Part shown: positions 45,801 to 60,400 of the stretch, one piece after another
Numbering within the stretch: position 1 is the stretch's first letter
Layout of the letters: the number at the start of each line of letters is the position of its first letter
Assembly: GCA_029532625.1 (NCBI GenBank)
Contig: JARFXM010000004.1
Location: 1,240,001 to 1,304,000, forward strand
Direction: 5' to 3'
Length of the DNA: 64,000 bases
DNA from: Lomentospora prolificans
Lineage: Eukaryota > Ascomycota > Sordariomycetes > Microascales > Microascaceae
Notes under the pieces: generated by a model
Told to the model about the DNA's origin: nothing
Seen by the model: the letters and a program-made list of their open reading frames with translations, nothing else
Database searches by the model: none
Translations under genes and position numbers: made by a program

Positions 45801-48800
45801 CGGTTATAAGTTTTACTTAAGATAACCCTTTTCTATTTACTAATATGTATTAGTATATATTTTAATCTAACTATTAGTAAGATTAATCCTTATCTTATTT
45901 CCTTCTACTAGAAGTATAATCCTTTAATCCTTATAAATAATCTTATATTTTTATAAGTATAATTATTTTTACTATAAACTCTAGATTAGTATTTACTATT
46001 AGAACCCTTTTTTTAGTTTTCATTATAGGTACTTTTTAAAATATTTTAATAGTATAATTAAGGATTTAATAATTAGTATTAAGAAGTACTTTCTAGGTTT
46101 ACTTCTATTCTTCTTATACTTCTACTATTTCTCTTCTATTATTTATAACTATTAGTAAATAATCTTTTTTTTAATGAGATTACCTACTTTTCCTATTACC
46201 TCTATTAATATTATGAATACCTACTCCTCTAGGTTATTTTGTATTACCCTTTTTAATCTTTTACTATATTTTATTATTACTTATAATACTATTAAGTTAT
46301 AAACTATTACTATTTTAACAGCAGACTATAATACTTTAATATTATAAATATTATTATATACTAGTTAAAAGTAGTAGGTTTACTTTTACTTACTTTCTCT
46401 TTTTATTGTCTAATTTTTCTTATTTTTATTAGTTTAAGAAAGTTGATAAACTAAAAATGGATTATTATTTTAAAGTTAAATAAGATTCTTATAATATAAG
46501 CTATTGCTACCTTCCTCTTAGTATCTCTTTTCTTTTTTAATATCTTTAAATTTATTTTTATCCCTTAATATACTTAAAATTTAATAATTCTTTTTTATAA
46601 CATAATTATTATTCCTATCTATATTAAGAAATTATTATTGAATAATAGTTTTAAACTAAGGTTATTAATAATATATACTATTATAGTTATATAACTATTA
46701 ACTTCTATTTCTTATATTATTCATAGAATATAGAAATTAAAACTGCTTTTTTTAATAATATTAAAATTAGTTTTTCTATTAACTATTATAACTAGTTTAT
46801 TTTTAATAGTAAATATTACATTAGTAAATTCTGAATAAACTATTTCTTATTAACTAGAATAAAATTTACTTTTATATTAAATTAAACTTTTTTTATTTTA
46901 TTCTTTTTAAATCTAATTAGTATTTATAAATATATTATTAACTAATCTTTTAAAATAAGGGTAAGTAGTATTATTAAGTTAATTACTTATCTTAAAGTAT
47001 ATAACAAGTTATAATTATTTACTATTTAGTTTCTTAAAAATAATCTCTTATAATCTCTTCTTATACTATTCTTCTTATTTCCTCCTTATTACTTATATCT
47101 TCTTATTTAAAAATAATAATATAAAGCTTTTTCAAACTAGAAAGTATTTCTATATATTTATTTTACTTTTTTCTTTTTTTCTTTATTAGCTAGGAATAAT
47201 AAGTATTAAACTTCTCCCTATTAGTTCTAGTCTTACTTTTATTATTATTACTAACTAACTTACCTTTTATAATAAATATATTATTTTTTTCTAGTTTAGA
47301 AGTATTATTGCTATTTCTATCTTTATTTATTACTATAAATATATATTTAATTTACTTTAGCTTTCTTTCTTCTTTACTAATATTAAGTTTATCCTTATAT
47401 ATCTTTTTAATAAAGTAGTTTCTGTTTTATTTAGTATTACTTCTCTAATAAGTTTTAAATTATTAGGAACATTTCTTATCCCTTTATTTATTATAGTTTC
47501 CTTAATAGCTATTATAATTATTATTTAAGTAAAATGGAGTATACTGATTAGAGGACTTTTTTTAGTAAGTAAAGGGTTCTTCCTTCTTCTTCCCCTTCTT
47601 TATAGCTTACTTACTAGTACTTTATCCTTTATAAATTTTTCTTTATATTTCTAACTACAATATTTTTAGTATAGTTCTTCTACTATTATTATTAGTTTAA
47701 TTATACCTAATTTATAGCTACTAGCTTACTTCTACTATCTCCTTTATTTACTAATCCTATATCTACTAGTTAAATAAATTCCCTTACTATTAGTTAAGAA
47801 GTATTAAAGGATTATTTTAATCATTCTATTTTTTCTTCTACTTTTACTATCTATTCATCTATATTACCTCCTTCTATTAGCTTTACTATTATCATTTATA
47901 AAGTAGGATTTAACTAATTATACATAATCATTAACTAGTTATAAATACTACTATTATCCTATACTTATATATACTATATATACTAGACTATAAAAATATA
48001 TACTAACTTTTACTTTTTTATATCTATAACTATATAGATATTCCTTATTACGTATTCTTTAGTATTATACTTTTAAATATTATATTATTAGTATAGAATA
48101 GCTATCTAATTACTAACTATTCTTTATTATAATTACTACCTCTTTTATAAGGAAATAATCGTACTTTAATATATTAATACTTTACTTTATAATAGTTGAT
48201 AAAAACTAATTACTATTTAATAAGCTTTCTTATACTTCTATAAGCTTTATCTTAAGTATAATAGTAAAAAGAGTTATATTATACAAGTATATTTACTTCT
48301 ATCTAATTATTTTAAAATTTTCCTTAGGGTATAGGTCTCTAGCTTTTATTCTTCTAGTCTCCTTACTCTTTCTTTCTAGCTCTATATTTTTTTTTATTCT
48401 AGTATTCTCTTATGAAATACTTTATCTATCTATAAGTATAATACTTACTAAGATAGTCTTGTATTTCTTTTTAACTTTATATTAATATTTTTATAAAGTA
48501 GAGCTAAGTACTATAAGCTCTAAGTAGGTTCCCTATGAAGTATTATTATTTTATTATTTATTACTTATAATTGGCTTTATATGATTGGTTTTTCTAATAA
48601 TATTTATTATTTTTAACCATATTCCTATATTCTTATTCTTATTATTATTATTTAAAAAGTTAGCTATTAGTCTTAATAGCTATTTATATATATTTATATA
48701 GTCTATTAGATATTTCTTATTTATATAGTTTATCTTTAAATTCTTCTTAAACCTATTGTAGAAGTAATCTATAAGTAGTTTATTAAACTAGTTAAAATAT

Positions 48801-49693
48801 ATAAATTTTTATATAAATTTTATAATACACCTAGTTATTAACTCTTACTATTATAACTTCTTAAATTATCTAGTTATAACTTATTATTTATTAAGTTCTC
48901 TGAAAATACTTTTTAAAGCCATTTTGAAATCTATATTGTTAGTAAAAATATTGAATATCTCTAATTTCTATACTATTTTATTAACTTCTAAGTAGTTATA
49001 AAATATTAGTTTAAATTATATAAATATATCCCTTATTAGATAACCTACTATAATAATAATTTTATTAGTATTGATCCTAAACTACTTTTTATAATATTAG
49101 AAAAAAATATATTAAGATAAAAAAACCCTTATAATTTATACTAGATCTTATTATATTGTTCTAATATAGTAAAATATAGTTATAACTTATTATTCTTTTA
49201 AGGTTATTAGCTAGTCTTAATTCCTATTAAATTATTAGATTACTTATTCTATTTAAGTAATTTAGTTATTAAAAGTAGTAATAGTAGCTCTTTATTTATT
49301 AATAATATTCTATTAAACTTTGGTATTTTTATAAGTTTAGTTAAGTTTACCTTATATTTTATTAGTTTTAGTATACTTAGTCTTTTTATTAGAGTCTATA
49401 TTTATAAGTATCTTAGTTTTTAATTTAGTTTAAAGTAATTTATTATCTTTACTTTTCCTTTTCTCTTATTTCTTAGAGTTTTCTCTAGCTATTCTTACTT
49501 TATTAGTAGATATTACTTAAAGAAGTCTTTTCCTAAATAAAAGTAGTTAATATATAATATTCTAATATTATATATAAGGTTAGTTACTTTAAGATTAGAA
49601 TAGTTAGGTTTATTAATAGATAAGTAAGATTACTAGATAATAATAAAGGTTTATATTACATATTTAAGTATAGTTTATAAAGTTACTTAAAGT
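42865..49693 (-). mobile_element. R1 copy C, reverse, without LTRs, with an inversion
   Basis: Reverse complement of about 38856 down to about 32290 of copy A: chromodomain (42865-42990), integrase C-terminus, an inverted block (43489-44172), then integrase N-terminus, RNase H, reverse transcriptase (about 45190-45500), protease and gag (to about 49690). Neither LTR is present. RIP is complete; no frame survives. The clean R3 LTR at 49699 sits at its right end. Confidence 0.75.
43489..44172 (+). repeat. 0.68-kb inverted block inside copy C
   Basis: This block reads forward and matches about 37526-38224 of copy A, while the sequence on either side is reverse and stops or resumes exactly at those limits. 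AGTAA at 43489-43493 and its complement TTACT at 44168-44172 lie at the junctions. It covers the integrase core. Confidence 0.78.
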
Positions 49694-49698
49694 AACTA

Positions 49699-50154
49699 TG
49701 TAAAGGGATTCTTTCATCAAGGATCAAGGCAGATACAGCCTGACTGGTACTAAGGATCAACTCCTACTAATCCCCGAACACTCCAGGACTACTATAGGAG
49801 TCAGGAGAATTTTACTAAGGATATTCTAAAAAGTGGATAGTAGATCAATAAGTCTTAAGATATTAAATCTTTACACTACCTGGGATCTAGTACTACAGAC
49901 CCCAAGTCAGAGACTGTTCTAGGACTATCTGGGGGCTGTCTAGAATAGAGTCTGGAGCTAGCCTATATCCTCCTTGAGTAAATAATAGGATAGAAATATA
50001 AAAGAAGGCAGTTGAAGAGCCTCTAAGGGAAGGGCTCTTTAAGCTGAAGTCTCTAGATCGTGATTCTGCGAACTAATAGCGAACATTCCCCGACCTGACT
50101 CCATGATACTTAGGACCTTCTTGCTTAAGTGTGACTATGTCATATTCCCTTACA
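49699..50154 (-). repeat. R3 solo LTR, nearly unmutated
   Basis: 456 bp, TGTAAAGGGATTC to ATTCCCTTACA, with a perfect TSD AACTA (49694-49698, 50155-50159). CA and TG are frequent, unlike its surroundings, so it arrived after most RIP here or escaped it. The orientation is relative to the other R3 copies; the transcription direction of R3 is unknown. Confidence 0.93.
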
Positions 50155-50159
50155 AACTA

Positions 50160-50416
50160 TTTGAAAACTAAAAAATAATTAAGATATACAATAATAGTAA
50201 TAGTAACTTATATAAACTTTATCCTTCCTAGGATTATAATCTCTTTAAATATAGTTTTCTAATAGACTATATACTCTTAAGCTATAGTCTTTTATAGATT
50301 ATCTTTACTTTTAATATAGTTCCCATTTAATTAGCTAAAGTAGTCCTATTCTCCTTTCCCTATCTAGTCCTTCTTTTAATTAACCTAGCTTATACTATTT
50401 AATCCTTCCTTTCTAG
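50160..50416. other. Unclassified AT-rich sequence
   Basis: No match to R1-R3 and no frame. It is the left flank of copy D. Confidence 0.5.
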
Positions 50417-50421
50417 GTTAG

Positions 50422-50769
50422 TATTACACTATATCATACAAGCAAGCATAGAGGCACTCTATAATATACTATACTATATAAGCAAGTATAAATATACCCT
50501 AGTAGAACCTTAATAGTAAGTAAGTAATACTAAAGGCTAAAAGTAAGGAATATATAAAGGAAGGAAGGAACTATAAGCTAGATAGAAAGAATAAGACTAT
50601 TTTACTATTATAAGAGAATACCTACTTATATACTAACTAACTATATAGAAGTAAACTTATATAAACTAGTAATTATATTAAATCTATAAATAGTATTATA
50701 GAACCCTCTTACTTACTTATTAATAGCTTAATAGCTAGTAAGTAAGTAGATATAGTATAAGCTATAATA
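50422..50769 (+). repeat. R1 copy D, 5' LTR
   Basis: 348 bp starting TATTACAC. In the first 40 bp CA is kept and every TG is TA. Confidence 0.9.
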
Positions 50770-53621
50770 ATAGTAATATTACTTATTTAACTTTTATTTT
50801 TAAAATAAGAAATTACTTTTTAAAAGAATAATCTTAGTAATAAGATAGTTATAATAAGTCTTTTATAATCTTAGTTTAGAAAAGATTATAACTAATAAGA
50901 TATTAATAATTATAGAATTACTAACTAGTAATAATAACTAGTAATATATATAAGTATTTAATTATAAATTACTTTTATAGTAATTATAAGCTAAAAAAGT
51001 AAAAATAAGTAAGTATAGAGGAAACTAATAATAGTAGGAATTCTCTAAACTTTAATAAGATATTACTTATTAAAAGTAAAAAGGAAGTAGTAACCTATAC
51101 TTAAATAGTAATAGCTACTTTCTCTTTAAATACCCTTAGTAATTTTCCTTATTCTAATAATAATAATAACCCTTATAAATATAAAATTACTAGCTTACTA
51201 AGTAGGGTATCCTCCTTTCTATAAGAAATAGCTAGAGAATACTCCTTTAAAGTCTTCTTAGAATAGTAATTATATAAGGAAAGCTAATTTAGAGCTTAAA
51301 GGGAAAGATTAAGTTATAATAGAAGATACTTAGTAATAGCTAGTAAGGATTAATATAGAATACTAGTTAGTAGTAAGAGATATAATATATTTACTAATTA
51401 GTATATTATTCTAATTATAAAAAAAACTTAATAGCTAATAGTAAATATTAATAAATAATTATAAGTTATTACTTTTTATATTTAGGAAGGTTAACTTTTA
51501 CTAGCTAGATTTATACTAAGAGGTAGAGAAGATAATAGTAGAGATACTTATTAATTAGACTAATAAATACCTAATATCTATTTCTCTTAAAACCTTTATA
51601 TATAGGGTTAAGTAAAGGATAAAACTTTTATACTAAGATATCTATAATAAAGGTTTAATTAGCTATAATATCTAGTATTAGAGAGTCTACTAGTTATATA
51701 GTATTAATTACTAGGAAGAAGCCTAGTAGTATTACTAATCCTACTATTAAGGTATAATAGTAATTATAGCTAACTAATAGATAGGGATTATAGATTTACT
51801 TTTATATTTAGCTCTTAAGGGATTAATAACTACCTACTAATTAGAAGTTAAAGTTAGCTTAATATAATAATAGTAATAGAGGTAATTATATAGGTATTCT
51901 AGAGAGTAATAGTAATACCCTAGTAGCTACTATATCCTAACCTTATAGTATTAGTATTTATACTACTATCTAGAAGTAAGATAATAATAGAATACTAATA
52001 GTAGATTAAGTTAATTAGTTTCTTTTAGCTAGAATAAAAAGAAATATAGTAAGTAAAGATACTTTATAGATAATAAATAAATATATTTTTATAATATAAC
52101 CCTTTTTACTAATATATTAAAAATAGAGGCTTAAAATAGTATAGAGAAGATATACTAGATAGTAATCAGTTTTTATAAGTTATTAAAAGGTAAAGTATTA
52201 ATATAGTAAAGTAAAATTATTTCCCTATAAGAAAGGTAGTAATTATAGTAAAGGATAGTTAATAGTTAGATAGTTATTTTATATTAATAGTTTAGTATTT
52301 AGAAGTATAAAGCTAAGGAATAGTTTACTAGGAATATATATATAGTTATAAATATAAGAAAGTAGAAGCTAGTATATAATTTTATAGTCTAATATATATA
52401 ATATATATAAGTATAGGATAATAGTAGTATCTATAATTAGCTAATTATAGCTTATAATTACTTAAACCCTACCTTATAAGTAGTAATAGTAAAGCTAGTA
52501 GAAGGAGGAGATATTAATAACTAGATAATAAAGGTAGAAGAGAAGGTAGAACTATTAAAGTAATCTTTTACTACTTCCTAGCTAGAGAAAGTAGAACTAC
52601 TAAGGTAATTACCTACTACTTTTTAGCTACTAATAGAAGAGACTACCTAACTAATAGATATAATATTAGTAAATAAAATAGATAATAAAAGTAAGATAGT
52701 AATTATAAACTAGGCCTAGCTAAGCTAATAGTAATAGTAGGATAGGCTATACTAAGGGAATAATAATCTAGAATATAAAAGAAAGCTTATAAGGGATAAA
52801 GTACTAGTAGAGAACTAATAGAGAAAGGCTAAGGAGAGAGATAAACTCCTTAATTACTAAAAAAAGATTTCTAAATAGTATATCCTACTTTACTTAAGTA
52901 ACTCTTAACTATAATAGTTATTAAGGAAGCTATAGTAAATAGGGTAAAAGGATAAAAAGTATTTTTAGTAGTTTAAAATCTATTAGAAAAGAGATAACTA
53001 GTAAAAGATAAGCTATCTAGTTAAAAAGATATATAAGGATAACCTTAATACTAGTAAAGAAGAGAGAAAGCTATAGTAGGTTAGTTATTTACTTATAGTA
53101 ATATATAAGAAAAGAAGTAGTAAAGATAATATTTTTAAATTAGAAAAAGATAATATATTTATTATAAAAGGTAAGTTAGTAAACTATAGTAAAGAAAGTA
53201 AGAGTAAAACTAATAGAGAGGAATTTAATATATACTATTCCTAGCTAGTAAGTAAGGAAGAGAAGAATAAAGTAAATAAATACTTTATATATAAAGAAGT
53301 ACCTTAGTTTAAGAAAGTCTTATATTATTATTTTTAAACTAAGAGATATAGGTAAAGTAGTTAGTAATTACTAGGGTAATAGTAGAGGTAAAAGTAAGAA
53401 AAAATAGATAATTAAAGTAGTAGTTAGTAGTATAAAGAAGATTTAGAATAGATACTCCTTATAAGTTAGTATTTTATTTATTTAACCTATACTACCTATA
53501 TTACCCTATAATAAAAATTTTTAAAGGTAAGCTAGTACTTTCTACCCTTTAGGTTTATAACTTTAAACTACTAATAAAAGACTAATATAGTTATTAGTTA
53601 TTTCTTATTAGTTAAAGGTAT

Positions 53622-53969
53622 TATTATACTATATTATATAAGTAAGTATAAAAGTATTCTATAATATACTATATTATATAAGTAAGTATAAATATATCCT
53701 AGTAGAACCTTAGTAGTAAGTAAATAATACTAAAAGCTAAAGGTAAGGAATATATAAAGGAAGGAAGGAACTATAAATTAGATAGAAAGAATAAGACTAT
53801 TTTACTATTATAAGAGAATACCTACTTATATACTAACTAACTATATAGAGGTGAACTTATATAAACTAGTAACTATATTGAATCTATGATTAGTATTATA
53901 GAACCCTCCTGCTTACTTGTTAGTAGCTTGGTAGCTAGTAAGCAAGTGGATGTAGCATGAGCTGTAATA
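53622..53969 (+). repeat. R1 copy D, 3' LTR
   Basis: 348 bp ending CTGTAATA. In the last 120 bp TG is kept and most CA is TA, the opposite of the 5' LTR. Confidence 0.9.
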
Positions 53970-54124
53970 GTTATACTAGGGTTTATCCTTTTCTACTATA
54001 CTTATCTACCTAGCCTATATAAGAGGCCTTGTCAGCCTATAATAAAAGGAATAGCTTTTTCTTCTAATTTCTCCTATAATTATTTATTTAATCTTGGGAA
54101 GAAGTCTTTATACTACTTTACTAT
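53970..54124. other. Spacer between copies D and B
   Basis: 155 bp, moderately mutated, containing TATATAAGAGGCC followed by ATAATAAAAG. This resembles a promoter or LTR fragment of another element, but it is too short to assign. Confidence 0.4.
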
Positions 54125-54472
54125 TATTACACCATATCATATGAGCAAGCATAGAGGCACTCAGTAACACACTATACCATATAAGCAAGCATAAACATAC
54201 CCTAGTAGAACCTCAGTAGTAAGTAAGTAATACTAGAGGCTAAAGGTAAGGAATATATAAAGGAAGGAAGGAACTATAAGCTAGATAGAAAAAAGAAGAC
54301 TATTTTACTATTATTAGAGAATACCTACCTATATACTAACTAACTATATAGAGGTGAACTTATATAAACTAGTAACTATATTAAATCTATAAATAGTATT
54401 ATAGAACCCTCCTACTTACTTATTAGTAGCTTAGTAGCTAGTAAGTAAGTAGATATAGTATAAGCTATAATA
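54125..54472 (+). repeat. R1 copy B, 5' LTR
   Basis: 348 bp, TATTACAC to CTATAATA. For the first 100 bp or so CA persists while TG is lost; later both are lost. Confidence 0.9.
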
Positions 54473-57400
54473 GTAGTAGTATTACTTATTTAATCCTTTA
54501 TCCTTAAGTAAGAAACTATACCTTAAAAGAGCTATCTTAACTATAAGATAGTTATAATAAGTCCTCTATAATCTCTATATAAAAGAGATTACTACCCTAA
54601 TAAGATACTAGTAATCCTAGGATTACTAACTAGTAATAATAATAAGTAGTATACCTAGTATTAGCTATAAATTACCTTTATAGTAATTATAAGCTAAAAA
54701 AGTAAAAATAAATAGGAATAGAGGAAGCTAGTAATAGTAGGAATCCTTTAGACCCTAATAAGATACTACTTATTAAGGGTAAAAAAGGAGTAGTAACTTA
54801 TACTTAAATAGTAATAGCTACTTCCTCTTTAAATACCCCTAGTAATTTTCCCTATTTTAATAATAATAATAACCCCTATAAATATAAAACTACTAGCTTA
54901 CTAAGTAGGATATCCTCCCCTTTATAGGAAATAGCTAGAGAATACTCCTTTAAGGCCTCTTTAGAATAGTAATTATATAAAGAAAGCTAACCTAGGAACT
55001 AAAGGGAAGTTAGAAGCTATAGTAGAAGATATCTAGTAATAGCTAGCTAGGATTAGTATAGGATACTAGTTATTAGTAAGAGATAAGATATACTTACTAA
55101 TTAGTATATTATCCTAGTTATAAGAAGTATTCTATAGCTAATAGTAAGTACTAGTAAGTAATTATAAACTATTACCTTTTATATCTAGAAAGGTTAACTT
55201 TTACTAACTAGATTTATACTAAAAGGAAGAGGAGATAATAGTAGAAATACTTACTAACTAGACTAATAAGTACTTAGTATCTATTACTCTTAAAACCTAT
55301 ATATATAGGGTCTAGTAGTATAAATAAAGGATAATACCTTTATACTAAGATACCTATAACTAAGGTTTAATTAGCTATAATATCTAATACTAAAGAGTAT
55401 ACTAGTTATTTAGTATTAGTCCCTAGAAAGACCTCTAGTAGTATTACTAATTCTACTATTAAAATAAAATAGTAATTATAGCTAACTAATAGATAGGGAT
55501 TATAAACCTACCTCTATATTTAGCTTATAAGGAATTAGTAACTATTTACTAATTAGAAGTTAAGGATAACTAAATATAACTAAGATAGTAGAAGCTATTA
55601 TATAAGTATTCTAGAGAGTAATACCCTAGTAGCTACTATATCCTAACTTTATAGTACTAGTACTTATACTACTATCTAGAAGTAAGATAATAATAGAATA
55701 CTAATAGTAGATTAAGTTAATTAGTTTCTTTTAGTTAGATACTAATAAAAAGAAGTATAATAAGTAAGGATACTTTATAAATAGTAAATAAATATACTTC
55801 TATAATATAACCCTTTTTACTAATATATTAGAGGTAGAGGTATAAGATAATATAAAGAAGGTATACTAGATAATAATTAGCCTCTATAAGCTATTAAGAA
55901 GTAAAGTACTAATATAGTAAAGTAAGATTATTTCCCTATAAGAAAGGTAGTAATTATAGTAAAGAATAGTTAATAGATAAATAGCTACCCTATATTAATA
56001 ATTTAGTATTTAGAAGTATAAAGCTAAAGAATAGTTAACTAAGAATATATATATAATAGTAAATATAAAAAAGTAGAAACTAGTATATAATTTTATAATC
56101 TAATATATATAGTATATATAAATATAGAATAATAGTAATATCTATAGTTAGCTAATAATAGCTTATAATTAATTAAACCCTACCTTATAAGTAGTAATAG
56201 TAAAGCTAATAGAAAGAAAAAATATTAATAAATAGATAATAAAAGTAGAAAAGAAGGCTAAACTACTAAAGTAATCCCTTACTATTTCTTAACTACTAAT
56301 TAAAGAATCTATCTAACTAATAGAGATAATATTAGTAGATAAAGTAGATAGTAAGAGTAAATTAATAGTTATAAACTAGGCTTAGCTAAACTAATAGTAA
56401 TAGTAGAATAGGCTATACTAAGAATATAATAATCTAGAATATAAGGAAAAGCTTATAAGGGACTAAATACTAGTAAAAAAGTAATAGAAAAGGATTAAAA
56501 AGAGAGATAAAACCTTTACTTACTAAAAAGAATTCTCTAATTAGTATACCCTACTTTACTTAAGTAACTCTTAACTATAATAATTATTAAAGAGGCTATA
56601 ATAAATAAAATAAAAGGATAAAAGATATCCTTAATAGTTTAAAACCTACTAGAAAAGAAATAACTAGTAAAGGAGAAGCTATCTAGTTAAAAAAATATAT
56701 AAGGATAACCCTAATATTAGTAAAGAAGAAAAAAAGCTAAAATAGACTAGATATATTTTTATAGTAATAAATAAAGAAGGAAGTAGTAAAGATAATACTT
56801 CTAAACTAGAAAGAGATAATATATTTATTATAAAAAGTAAGCTAGCTAGTAATAATAATAAAAGTAAAAATAGAACTAATAGAAAGGAGTTTAATACTTA
56901 TTACTCTTAGCTAGTATATAAGGAAGAGAGGAGTAGGATAAATATATACTTAATATATAAAGAAGTATTTTAATCTAAAAAAACCTTATATTACTATTAT
57001 TAAGCTAAAAGATATAAATAGTAAGGAAAGGATAAGGAGGTTAGTATAAGAAGAGACTATAAGAGATTATACCTAAGAAATTAGATAGTAAATAATAATA
57101 ACCTACTCTACTCCTTAAAATAAGTAATTAACTTAATAATATTACTAACCCTTATCCTAAAAAATTAATAATTAATATATTTATAAATACTAGTAAGATT
57201 TAAAAAGAATAGACTAGAAGTAAAGATCTACTTTAATATAGAAGTAAACTCTATCCTAGTTAATAAGGAATAGCTTACTAAGAATTTACTAAATATAGTA
57301 TTTACTATTAAAAATAAGCTAATTATAATAGTAAATATAAGAGCTAATTTTAATATTACTAAAAAAGTAAGCTTTAATTTCTATATTCCTAGAACTATAT

Positions 57401-60400
57401 AGGAAATAGAAGTTAATAGCTATATAACTATAATAATAGATATTATTAATAACTATAGTCCTAAGTTATTACTTAGTAATAATTTCTTAATATAAATAAA
57501 AGTAATAATTAACTTATAAAAAAGAATTATTAAATTCCTAATATATTAAAGAATAAAAGTAGACCTAAGGATATTAAAGAAGAAAAGAAGGATAGAAAGA
57601 AAGGTAGTAGTAGCTTATATAGTAAAGATCCTACTAGGATTTAAAATAGTAATCCCTCTCTACTATATTAACTTTCTAAAACTAATAAAAGTAGGAAAGG
57701 TTAGATAGTAGAAGGAAGGGGATAGTAAGTAAGAGTAAACTTACTATTTTTAGTTAATATATAATAATATCTATAATACTAAGATATTATAGTCTACTTT
57801 TAAAATAGTAATAGCTAGTAACCCTAATAGTATCCTAGATAATATTAAAATATAGTAAAAGAGTAAAAAGAATAGTAAAAAGTAACCTTAAAGAATAAAT
57901 ATTTATAGTATTAATAAAAGTAATAGAGAAGCTAGATAATCTTATTAAAAGAGAGATTACTTACTAATAGCTATAAATAGTAGAGAAAGAGATAGTAGAA
58001 GTATAAGAAAAGTAAAAATAAACTTAAAAAGTACTTTTTAATATTAATTATTAAATCCCTAGTTATAGTATTAATATACTAGAGAAAGTACTAGTTATAA
58101 AGACTAAAAAAGAGGTTTTAATAGTAAATACTAACCTAAAGTTTATAATAAAGATAACTAACTTTATAAATAAATATAAGATTATCTATAAGAATTAAGG
58201 GATTATATTTATAATAAAAATAGATAAAATAAGAATTAATTTTACTAATAGTTAGTAAAATTAAAAATAAAATATATACTAATACTTATTAGTAAGTAAT
58301 AAGAGACTTATTTTAAATAAGATTTATAACCCTCTTTACTAGTAAAGAAAGATAGAATAAATAAGGTAACTAATATTAATTACTTACCTAGTATTTATAG
58401 TATACTAATCTATAAATACTAAAAAATATAATAAGAAAGTAGTTATTAACTTATAACTACTAAATAAGTAGGTAATACTAGATATTTACCTACTACTAAG
58501 TTAGGAAGATATTATAGAAATACTATATAATAAGTAAGTATTTACTAGCCTAGATACTAAAAAGTTCTTCTATTAGCTACTAATCTATTATAAGTATTAT
58601 AACTATATAGTAGTAATTAATTTATAAAGGTTAGAGTAATTAAATATTATTCTTATAGGTTTTAAGAACTTACTAGTATTTATATAATAATATATAGATT
58701 ACTTATTCTTTAAGTACTATTATTTTATATAAGTATATATTAATAATATTATAATCTTTAGTAATATAAAGGAGGAGTATCTATATTATATAGAATTATA
58801 TAGATAATAAGTAGGAATTACTTATATATCTCTATAAGTAAATCTTTTATAAGCTTCCCTAGTATTACTTTCCTTAGTTATATCCTTAATAGTAATAGTA
58901 AATAGAAGATAAGTAATTATATTCTAGGATTTAAATAGATAATATAGTACTTTAATAATTTAAAAAAGTTAGAATACTATATTAGTATAATAATATTTAT
59001 CTATATAATAATTCTATAGTTTAATATATAGATAGTACTACTATAAAAGTAGAAAACTATAAAGCTAAAAGCTATATAAGAGAGCTAGGAGATTATCCCT
59101 AGAAAGAATAGTAAGTAGTAGAGGAAGTAGAAAGTAAGTAAATATAAGTTTACCCTAATATTAGAAGAGTAGGAGGTATTTACTAATTTATAATCCTTCC
59201 TTTATAAGTAAATATTACTATACTATATAAATCTAGACTAAATACTATTCTTAAAAGTAGATACTAGTAGAATTACCTTTAGTATATATATATTCTAGCT
59301 ATATAGTAAAGAATAGAATAGTAAATCTATTCTAGGAAAAGATATTATAATAAAGGAATTATAGCTATTATACTTTCTATTATATATATACTTAAATATA
59401 GAAAAGAAGTATAGATTAATAAAAGTAGAATTAGTAGTAGTTATCTAGATAGTAAAGAAGCTATAGAAAATAGTTAGAGTAAATAGATCCTTAATAGTAA
59501 TCCTTATAGATTACTTACTATTAAAAGGGATTATAAAATATACCTCTTTAAAGATTATAGATCTTAGTAAGGCTAACTTAAAGTTAGTAAATACTATAAA
59601 CTAGCTATTATAATTTAATCTTAAGGTTTTCTATATACCTAGACTATTAAATATAATACTAGATATACTTTTATAATTACTAACTATATTTATAAGAGAT
59701 ACTAGGCTAAATTATAAATAACCTAATAACCTAAATAATATTAGGATAGATATAATAAATAAGTAAGTATATACCCTAGAGGAGGTAGAAAGGTAAGGAA
59801 TATAAATACTAGTAATCTAGTTAATAGAGGATCTATAGTAACTAATTATTAATAGTTATAAGAAGGATAGTAAGCTAGGAAAAGTATTATATATAATTAA
59901 ATAATAAAAGGAAGAAGAAGCTAGAATAAGCTAGAAGAGGTTAATACTAGTTAGGCTATTCTAAGAAAGTAATAGCCTTCTTTACTTTATTAATACTAAG
60001 AGTAATTATAAACTATATATACTATACCTAGTAGTATAAGTTATCCTTAAGATAGTATATAATAACTATTAATATATAGGAGGTAAGAGAATACTATATA
60101 ACTTATAAGACTTTTATATCTATTAAAAAATAGATAAAATTAAGAAGTATTATAGTTACTACCTAGTATACTTATAGAACTAAAAGGATAAGTAGTAGCT
60201 ATATAGTAAAATAAAAAGGATTAATATAATACTAACTCTATATTATATAATTATAATAGATTTTATTATAAATATACTTACTATTCTAGTAGAAGGTATA
60301 TTCTAGGTAATACCTAGCTATTAAATACTAGATAACTTACTAATAATTAACTATACCTTTAGTAAGAAGATACTATTAATTATAGATAGTAAAATAGTAA

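Larger units (their letters stand above)
50422..53969 (+). mobile_element. R1 copy D, internally deleted
   Basis: 3548 bp with 348-bp LTRs at 50422-50769 and 53622-53969. The interior matches A 32028-34575 (leader and gag), then A 38873-39027 (end of chromodomain), then A 40786-40912. Two deletions of about 4.3 and 1.8 kb remove protease to integrase and the extra ORF; the first junction (about 53351) lies in a shared TAGGT. Flanking 5-mers are GTTAG and GTTAT, a near-TSD. It could only have moved with proteins from another copy. Confidence 0.85.
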
